DNA from: Furcasterigmium furcatum | Taxonomy: Eukaryota > Ascomycota > Sordariomycetes > Glomerellales > Plectosphaerellaceae | Length of the DNA: 64,000 bases | NCBI GenBank assembly: GCA_001599815.1 | Contig: BCIA01000004.1 | Location: 3,746,082 to 3,810,081 of the forward strand | Direction of reading: 5' to 3' | Part shown: positions 56,667-64,000 of the stretch, one piece after another | Numbering within the stretch: position 1 is the first letter of the stretch | Layout of the letters: every line of letters begins with the position of its first letter | The notes under the pieces: model-generated | Told to the model about the DNA's origin: nothing | Databases searched by the model: none | What the model saw: the letters and a program-made list of their open reading frames with translations, nothing else | Made by a program: the position numbers and the translations under genes

Positions 56667-58415
56667 ATGGAACGTCGCCAACGACCTCTGGATCCGAGAA
56701 TGACCATGGCTCGCACTGACGACGACCTCACCCCTCGGCACACCACCACCTCCATTACCATGCTCAAGGCCACGCAACTACTGCAACTTGCAAACCTCAC
56801 TGTCAGAGACCAGCACGTGTCGGGAAACCTCGAGAGCGTCACGAAAGCGTGGACCGAGCTCAGCCCCCCGTCGTCACCTTCCCCCGCGTCCATCGACGAG
56901 CCAGAGGAAGAGACGGAGTCCTCCCTCGAGATCGTGCTCAAGTACGCTGACCAGGTCCATGAGGAAATACTGCGATCAGGCCCCGAAGACACCAAGGCTT
57001 CCTGCGAGCTACTGCGGCTACTGATCGTTTACCTGGAGCAGACAGTCCTCGCCGAGACGAACATACATCCAGTTGTTGCCGCTCTTCCCGTCCCCGACGC
57101 CGAAAAGTCCAACCTCCTACGCTCATACTACCAGGCCCTTCATGCCACGGGTCTCGAGCCTCAGCAACTCATAGGGGGCCTTTTTGGCAGGCCCCTCGGC
57201 GAGAAAACGAACAGGGCGACAGAAATATATACCGTCTTCGGTGGCCAAGGACTGAGGAGCAACTCCATCCAGGAGCTCAGGGAGATCATCGACACATACC
57301 ACTCTCTCTCTCGAGATGTCATTCAAGATTCGGCGGCTCTCATCAGCAGGCTCTCGACAGCCGACGCCTCCGTGAGCCGAGTCCTCCCTCATGGCCTGGA
57401 CATTCTCGCATGGCTACGTGATCCCGCCCAGGCTCCAGGCGAGAAATACATGGCCTCCGCGGCCGTCAGCGCGCCCCTCATCGGCCTTGTTCAGCTGGCA
57501 CACTACCAAGTCACCTGCAAGATCCTCGGCCTCACCCCAGGCCAGTTCCGGAGCCGCATCGCAGGCTCGACGGGCCATTCTCAGGGCATCATCACCGCCG
57601 CCGCCGCAGCTGCTGCAGAGGACTGGGAATCCTGGAGGGAGGCCGCTGCCGCTGCCATCACGGCTCTGTTCTGGATCGGCGTCCGCACCCAGCAGGTCTG
57701 GGACAGCGCCTCCCCCAGCCATGGGCCCATCTCGGAGGCCATGAAGCGGGACTCGACCGACCACGGCGAGCGCGAGCCGTCACCCATGCTCAGTGTCCGG
57801 GGCCTCACGAGGGAGGCGCTGCAGGGGTGCATCGACGCGACGAAACGCCAGCTGGGGAGCAATGGGAGGTCCCTGGCCATCTCCATGGCGAATGGACCGC
57901 AGCACTTTGTAGTCGCGGGGCCGCCGAAGCACCTGTACGGACTAAACCTGCAGATCCGCAAGGCGAAGATGCTTGCTGCGGCCCGGCAGGGAAGCATGAT
58001 GGAGGAGGACTCCGACGCGGCCGTTGCTAGCCGGTTCCTCGACGTGAGCGTTCCCTTCCACACGAGCTGGCTTGATGCGGCGGTCCCGGTGATCCAGCAG
58101 GACCTAAAGGACGTGTCCTTGCGGGCAAGCGCCATGGCGACGACCCTGTCCAGCACTGAGGACGGGCATGATGTGCGTGGCGAGGAGGCCGATGTACTTC
58201 CGAGGCTGGTGGAGCTGGTGGTGTGCAAGCCGGTCGACTGGGAGAAGGCCACGGCGGCTATTTCGGCAGGCCAGATCGTTCTGGACTTCGGTCCGGGCGG
58301 CGTCCAGGGCATCAGCTCCCTGTCTGCCACTGCCGGTCGCCATCGCGTCATTTTGGCTGGGACGCTGAGCGGCCGCAAAGCTGGAGTTGGCTACAAGGGA
58401 GATTTGTTTACGTAG
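56667..58415 (+). CDS. Stand-alone FAS beta-subunit acyltransferase (SAT-like) protein
   Basis: 582 residues from the ATG at 56667; ATGs at 56700 and 56706 (ACCATGG, best context) are alternatives. The whole length follows the N-terminal quarter of the fungal fatty acid synthase beta subunit: an N-terminal region (NIHPVVAALPVPDAEKSNLL), then the acetyltransferase domain with VFGGQG, SAAVSAPLIGLVQLAHYQVT, the nucleophile motif GSTGHSQGIITA, FWIGVRTQQ, EPSPMLSVRGLTRE, VVAGPPKHLYGLNLQIRK and the catalytic His in VPFHTSW. It stops after DFGPGGVQG. The enoyl reductase, dehydratase and malonyl/palmitoyl transferase domains (about 1500 residues) are absent. It is intronless, divergent from the NRPS and next to the ABC exporter. 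Inference: it transfers an acyl starter to the NRPS T0 domain. A decayed FAS fragment is the alternative, but intact catalytic residues argue against it. Confidence 0.82.
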   Translation: MERRQRPLDPRMTMARTDDDLTPRHTTTSITMLKATQLLQLANLTVRDQHVSGNLESVTKAWTELSPPSSPSPASIDEPEEETESSLEIVLKYADQVHEEILRSGPEDTKASCELLRLLIVYLEQTVLAETNIHPVVAALPVPDAEKSNLLRSYYQALHATGLEPQQLIGGLFGRPLGEKTNRATEIYTVFGGQGLRSNSIQELREIIDTYHSLSRDVIQDSAALISRLSTADASVSRVLPHGLDILAWLRDPAQAPGEKYMASAAVSAPLIGLVQLAHYQVTCKILGLTPGQFRSRIAGSTGHSQGIITAAAAAAAEDWESWREAAAAAITALFWIGVRTQQVWDSASPSHGPISEAMKRDSTDHGEREPSPMLSVRGLTREALQGCIDATKRQLGSNGRSLAISMANGPQHFVVAGPPKHLYGLNLQIRKAKMLAAARQGSMMEEDSDAAVASRFLDVSVPFHTSWLDAAVPVIQQDLKDVSLRASAMATTLSSTEDGHDVRGEEADVLPRLVELVVCKPVDWEKATAAISAGQIVLDFGPGGVQGISSLSATAGRHRVILAGTLSGRKAGVGYKGDLFT

Positions 58416-59205
58416 ATGGCTGCGGCGCAGAGTCAAGTTTCCAGCATATAATGCGAGTCTGTGGCATACAAGTGGATTTTGCGGCACAGGCCGAGATCAC
58501 GCACTGTAGCAGCGCTGTATTTCTAAGACCTTCCCAATTCAGTTACAGAGGGCTCAGCAGTCTACTTGCCTGTTCTAGTAGTTGTCTCCGGGGAGTTGGT
58601 AGGGTCTATGGAGATGGATGTTGGATGGGTGGCGAGTCAACAACCCAGTGTCGTGCGGCACAGCAGCCATATTGCGGCACGGACCGAGATAAGGCACTGT
58701 TACGGCGCTGTATTTCTTAGACCTTCCCAATCCAGCTATGTCTATAGGAGGCCAAGCGGTCTAATTCCCTCCACTGTTTGAGTTGTCTCCGGGGAGTTGG
58801 CTGGGCCTATGGAGATGTTGGATAGGGGGGCGAGTCAACAGCCCGTGAGGCACAGCAAACACCCACTTGCCATGTTCGGGGGATAATGGACAGCAATTGC
58901 ATAGCTAGAACACTTCCATATTTTCTAAACGCGTATTAGTCCGGCCAACTGTTGCGTCGTACGACGTGCCACCCCTGCTCACTTGGATGGCGAGATGTCC
59001 AATTTTTTTTGTATCATCTAGATCCCTACCGGCTGTGCCCCTTAGATGCTGCTACGATATTTTTTCAGCACCGATCGAAGCCGATACCCCCGGCGAGCGA
59101 TTACTGAGTTAGTGGGTGGCCTTTCGTACGCTCGCTGCCATCCATCCACCACCGAAAACGCAAGTCGGGTAGGCCTGCGATCCGTGCCATCAACCATCTC
59201 GAAAC
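58416..59205. other. Intergenic interval with a tandem duplication
   Basis: About 790 bp between the acyltransferase and ABC transporter genes. Half of it is a two-copy direct repeat (58478-58860). The remainder should hold the transporter promoter. No gene is supported. Confidence 0.5.
58478..58860 (+). repeat. Imperfect tandem duplication, ~193-bp unit, two copies
   Basis: Copy 1 starts near 58478 (TTTTGCGGCAC) and copy 2 near 58671 (ATTGCGGCAC). Shared blocks in order are GCGGCAC..CGAGAT, GCGCTGTATTTCT..AGACC, TTCCCAAT.CAG.TA, GTTGTCTCCGGGGAGTTGG, CTATGGAGATG and GGCGAGTCAACA.CCC. Identity is about 80% by eye. Confidence 0.75.
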
Positions 59206-62200
59206 ATGGCGTGCCTCAACGACGAGACCTTCGGCCCTGTCGTCCATGGATGCCGCGGGAACTTTGACTTCACCCTCTACTTCGAAGAGGTATTCTTTTC
59301 GATTCTGCCATCATGTTTGTTTCTCATCCTGTCATCCGGGCGCCTCGTATGGCTTCTGAGGAGGCCGAGCATCGCCGTGTCCTCGGCCTTCCTGTGGGCG
59401 AAACTGGTGAGTTCTGTTGCAGGTACGCTCTCCAGACAATCAACAGCTCTCACACGTTTAATAGGCTGCTATCGTGGTGTATTGTGCCCTCCAGCTCGCT
59501 CAGCTGGTTCTCACTGCTCGAGTTCACTCAGGCCTTGTGTCCCTGTCAGTCCCGTCTGAGGCCTTGCGGCTGGCGGCCTCCGCCACCATTCTTTTGCTAT
59601 CATTTACGGAGCACAAAAGGGCCCCGAGACCTTCCGTGCTTCTCGGCTGCTTCCTCTTTCTCACCCTGCTCCTCGACATCACTCGGACACGTACCCTGTG
59701 GTTCATAGGCAGACAGAACAGGGACCATGCCGCGACTCGTGCGAGTATCGCCGTCGCCTTGACGACTCTCAAAGCCGGCGTCCTCGTCCTGGAGGCGCAG
59801 CGCAAGAGTCCCGACAAGGACTGGAGAGATCACCACAGTCCTGAAGAGAGAAGCGGCATCTTCGGCCTGTCCTCCTACTTGTGGCTGGACCGGTTGCTGC
59901 TCTCGGGCTTCCGCTCGATCCTTGCCATAGACTCCCTGTACCCCCTCGACCAGTCCATGTCCGCCTCTGCCTTGCAGGCCAAGACCGGCCAGCAAGAAGG
60001 AGTTAAGAGCCTAGCACTCAGTCGGCGCATGATCCGCTCTCTGGCAATGCCTGTGTTGCTCCCGGTAATCCCAAGGCTGGCCATCATTGGCTTCACCTTC
60101 TGCCAGCCTTTCCTCATCGAAAACGTCCTCCGGCACCTCCAGTCACCCAACGAGCCGAGCCACGGCTACGGGTTGATCGGCGCCACGGTCATCGTGTTCA
60201 GCGGCGTGGCCTTCTCCAACGCCCTGTACTTCTACTGGTGCGAGAGGTTCACATGCATGGTGCGCGGCGTTCTCTTTACTGCCGTATACGAAAAGACGAC
60301 CTCGCTGCCTACCGCAGTTGCCACGGACTCGGCTGCGCTCACGCTCATGAACAGCGACATCGAGCGCGTCAAGATGGGTCTCCTGCCCATCCACGAGTAT
60401 TGGGCCAACATCGTCGAGCTGGCCCTGGCCTGCTGGCTCCTCGAGCGCAAGATCGGTGCGGCGTTCGCGGCCCCCATCGTCGTGATTGTCGTCTGCATCT
60501 TAGGCTCGGGCGCAGTTGCGGCGCTCACGGGCCGACGTCAGGTCGCCTGGATGAAGGCGATCGAGGAGCGAGTCGCCGCGACGGCCACAGCCATCTCGTC
60601 GATGAAACCGCTCCGGATATCGGGCATGGAGGGCGCCATTGAGAAGCTTATACAGGGGCTGCGCGAGCAGGAGATCATTATCGGCGGGAAATGGCGCCTA
60701 ATGCTCGTCATCGCCGTGACGCTCTCGTTCACGCCCATGACCATCGGGCCTCTCATGGCCTTTGCCGTTACGTCACGGACTCTGGAGATCACCAGAATCT
60801 TCCCAGCTATGGCGTTCATGATGCTGCTGGCCGGGCCTCTTGTCAGCTTGTTCCAGAACATCCCGGGTCTGATCGCGGCCATCGCGTGCCTGGGACGAAT
60901 CGACGAATATGTGCAAAAGGAGAGCCGTGTAGACCCTCGCACAGCACCAGACCATGCGTCTCCCACATCTGTACAGGAGAAGGATGCTACAGAAATCATG
61001 GCTATCCGAGTGTCAGATGGTCACTTTGGATGGACGCCGGGGAGCGATATCCTAAAAAACGTCAACTTCACCATACCATTCGCTTCTCTCACCATTGTCA
61101 CAGGACCCGTGGCATCAGGAAAATCGACTCTCATCAAGGCCCTCCTCGGCGAGACAACCGTCTCTTCGGGTACCATCACTCTCAGCACCAGCTTCCGGAG
61201 GATAGGATACTGCGACCAGACGCCGTTCCTACTCAACGACACCGTCCGAGCGAACATCATCGGGCACGCCCAGTTCAATGCGAAGCGATATGCAGAAGTT
61301 TTGCACGCCACCGCTCTTGCTGCTGATCTAGACCAGCTGCCGCAGGGAGACCGCACCAAAGTTGGCGGCAGCGGCATCACGCTCTCCGGCGGACAGAAGC
61401 AGAGGCTCGCCCTGGCGAGGGCACTTTACCTCGAGGCGGGCCTATTTCTTCTAGACGACGTCCTCAGCGGCCTTGATGCCTCTACGGCAACTCTCGTCTT
61501 CCAGAGGACCATGGGGCCACAGGGCCTTCTTACCCGCAGAGGATCGACCGTGATTCTTTGCACCCATGACGAGCGCAACCTGCCGTTCGCCGACGCGGCT
61601 CTCGCCATCAACGGAGAGGGTTTGGTGACAGAAGCTTGTCCTCCCAGTACTACCATCGATGAGCCGGTGACTCTGCAGAAAGATAGTACAAAGGGCCTCC
61701 TGAACGACGAGACCCTGAAAGACGAGTCAACTAACCTCATACTCGACGTCGAAGTCGACCACTCGACTGACCACTCGACTGACACTGATAATCCCGGAGA
61801 CCAAAAGCCTGACGCCTCACGACAGGTGGGAGATTTCACAGTGTACCGCCACTACTTCGCCAGCATGGCCAACTGGGTTATCCTCCTCTTGGTCCTATTC
61901 TGCACATGCTTCGGCTTCACCTCCAACTTCCCAACCGTGTGGCTCAAGTACTGGGCCGACGACGTTATGCGCCCGGACCCGTCTCGCCCAGGAGCCTTCT
62001 ACGTCGGCATCTACGCCCTCCTCCAGACCATATGTCTCATCTCCGTCATGGCTGTCGTCTTCGTCTGCACGCAGTCCATGATTGCGCAGACCGGCTCGGC
62101 CCTGCACCAACGAGCGCTACAGACCGTCGTCGGCGCTCCCCTGCGCTTCTTCGGCGTCGTCGACGTCGGCACCGTCACAAATCTCTTCGCCCAGGACCTG

Positions 62201-63703
62201 ACCCTCATTGACAATGAGTTGCCGCTCTCCCTTCTGAACTTTGCCCTCTCGCTGTTTTCGCTACTCGGCATGGCGGCCGTCATCACGACAGCGTCGCCGT
62301 GGCTCGCGATAGCTTACCCCTTCCTGATCGGTATCGTCTACTACATCCAGCTCTTCTACCTGCGCACGTCCAGACAGCTCCGCCTCCTGGACCTGGAGAG
62401 CAAAGCCCCCCTCTACGCGCACTTCATCGACACCCTCTCGGGACTCGTCACCCTGCGGGCGCTGGGACACATCGACGTCTCGGTGGCCACGAGCAACAGA
62501 CTGCTCGACGCCAGCCAGAGGCCCGCGTACCTCCTGCCCATGGTGCAGCGGTGGCTCCAGCTCGTGCTGCGGCTCGTCGTCATGCTGCTCGCCGTCGGCG
62601 TCGTCGCGCTCGCGACGCAGCTGCGCACCGACTCGGGCCTGACGGGCGCTACGCTGCTGACGCTCATGGGCTTCGGGGACATGCTGGCGACGCTCGTGCA
62701 GTCGTACACCACGCTGGAGACGAGCATCGGGGCTGTCGCGCGGCTGAGGACGTTCAGTGCGACGACCGAGTCCGAGTCTCAGGGTGATGATGCCGCGGCG
62801 CCTGGTGAGGAGTGGCCGCGGAGGGGCCAGGTCGAGATCCGAGGTGTGTCTGCGTCCTACCGTACATCAAGGGAGTCCCCCGAGGAAGCGGTGGCGCTCG
62901 GGGACATCAGCCTGACGTTCAACGCCGGCGAGCGCGTCGCACTCGTCGGGCGAACGGGGAGGTAAGATGCATATGACCTTGACTTCAACGCGTATCCATT
63001 CGCTGACCTGAAGCATAGCGGCAAGTCGTCTATCATTCTTCTCTTGCTCCGTCTTCTTGACCCCCTGCGAGGCGGCGAGTCCGCGGGAAGCATCACGGTC
63101 GACGGCGTCCCCCTGGAGAAGATCCAACGTGACGTCGTGCGTCGTCGCCTCATCGCCATCTCTCAAGATCCCGTCTTCTTGCCCCCGTGCTCAAGTTCGA
63201 CACTTCGCAACAACCTCGATCCTTTCCGCGAGGCATCAGACCAAGACCTACTAGATACGATCAAGTTGCTCGGACTAGAGGTGCTGACGGACGAGCGGGA
63301 GCCCATAAGCGAGAGACAGCAAGAGCCTACCAGCCTCGACGGCAGTTTTGCGCCCGATTCCCTCAGCCAGGGCCAGAAGCAGCTCTTCAATCTGGCGCGA
63401 GCGGTGGTCAGGCGCCGCGTTCGGACCCGAGCCGGCGTGCATGGAGGCCTCCTGCTTCTGGACGAGGTATCGTCGAGCGTCGACTCCGACACGGAGGAGA
63501 AGATGTGGAAAATCATCGAGGACGAGTTTGATGGGTACACGGTCGTCATGGTGGCGCATCGACTGGACCTGGCCCTGAAGTGCGAGCGTGTCGTAGCCCT
63601 AGACGGTGGCCGGGTAGCTGAGAGCGGACGGCCGGAGGAGCTGCGGGTCCGGGACGGCGGGGTGTTCAAGGCGTTGCTGGAGGCGCGAGAGGCCATGTCG
63701 TGA
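59206..63703 (+). CDS. ABC transporter, ABCC (MRP) subfamily, full length
   Basis: About 1460 residues in three exons: 59206-59406, 59465-62961 and 63019-63703. Introns are 58 bp (GTGAGT..AATAG) and 57 bp (GTAAGA, CTGAC, CATAG). The second intron interrupts the NBD2 Walker A codon for Ser, and splicing creates GRTGSGKSS. Order: an N-terminal hydrophobic TMD0-like region typical of fungal ABCC proteins (CRGNFDFTLYFEE); TMD1; NBD1 (Walker A GPVASGKST, signature LSGGQKQRLALARA, Walker B LFLLDDVLSG); TMD2 (about 61840-62760); NBD2 (Q-loop SQDPVF, signature LSQGQKQLFNLARA, Walker B LLLLDEVSSSVD, H-loop VMVAHRLD). It is a plasma- or vacuolar-membrane exporter. Being next to the NRPS and acyltransferase, it is the likely product-export or self-protection pump. 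Confidence 0.9.
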
Positions 63704-64000
63704 AATAGAAGGGGTCGTTTGCCTATGCATGTCCCGTTGTCGTATGAGCTTTCAATGGTGTCAATGCATGTTGTGGGATGTTGGGTATATGGCAAACCGA
63801 TATCTTGTTCATCGACAATGGGCAGAACAGGAATTCATTCATGGGTGATATCTCCGGGCTCGGAACACCGGACCGTGCCGGGTGGATCCCAAAGCACCGG
63901 CCCGGGGGATATCGGCGGCACCGGGGACAGGCCGTGACCCACAGGAAGCCCGGGAGTCGCCGGAACAAAGTAAAGAAGCCGCCAATTCCACTGTCAGCAA

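Noticed and set aside
56333..56995. 220-codon minus-strand frame overlapping the acyltransferase start
   Set aside because: It overlaps the clearly coding acyltransferase and has no recognisable content.
56667..58415. Complete fatty acid synthase beta subunit
   Set aside because: The frame stops after the AT domain at 58415, and the following DNA has no ER, DH or MPT motifs before the transporter gene.

Overview
This window looks like a chromosomal segment of a filamentous ascomycete (Pezizomycotina, probably Sordariomycetes-like). The genes are split by short introns, mostly 47-73 bp, with GTANGT-like donors, CTRAC-type branch sites and YAG acceptors. It holds fungal-type families (Zn2Cys6 regulator, fungal ABCC transporter, PcRGLX-type lyase) and two nuclear tRNA genes, one with an intron. 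All assignments come from reading translations and motifs by eye; no database search was run.

Left part (1-20.5 kb), a mixed neighbourhood: a PHD-finger protein (+), a four-TM membrane protein (-), an ASNSD1-like asparagine synthetase-domain protein (-), a glutaminyl cyclase-like M28 protein (+), tRNA-Glu(CTC) with an intron (-), an uncharacterised protein with five regularly spaced Cys/His modules (-), an isochorismatase-family hydrolase (-), a 2.6 kb repeat- and relic-bearing gap, tRNA-Gln(CTG) (+), a small secreted Cys-rich (defensin-like) peptide (+), a Zn2Cys6 transcription factor (+) and a secreted PL26-type rhamnogalacturonan lyase-like enzyme (+).

Right part (20.7-63.7 kb), a biosynthetic gene cluster. 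The minus strand carries what I read as one giant NRPS gene, 55700 down to 20720. Four very long open frames are joined by three introns, giving about 11,530 residues. The order is T0 | C-A-T | C-A-T | C-A-T-E | C-A-T | C-A-T-E | C-A-T | C-A*-T-E | C-A-T | C-A-T-E, where A* is an adenylation domain that has lost about 275 residues of its catalytic core. Divergently transcribed, about 1 kb away, is a stand-alone protein made only of the N-terminal and acetyl/acyltransferase region of a fungal fatty acid synthase beta subunit, with its GHSQG serine and PFH histidine intact. Next comes a full-length ABCC (MRP-type) exporter.

Working model (inference): the stand-alone acyltransferase moves an acyl chain onto the unpaired N-terminal T domain. 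The NRPS extends it into an N-acyl peptide with D residues at modules 3, 5, (7) and 9, and the ABC pump exports it. There is no thioesterase, reductase or terminal condensation domain, so release is unexplained. An acyl-loaded, D/L-alternating assembly line with a gutted internal A domain and an orphan FAS-type acyltransferase is the most unusual system in the window.
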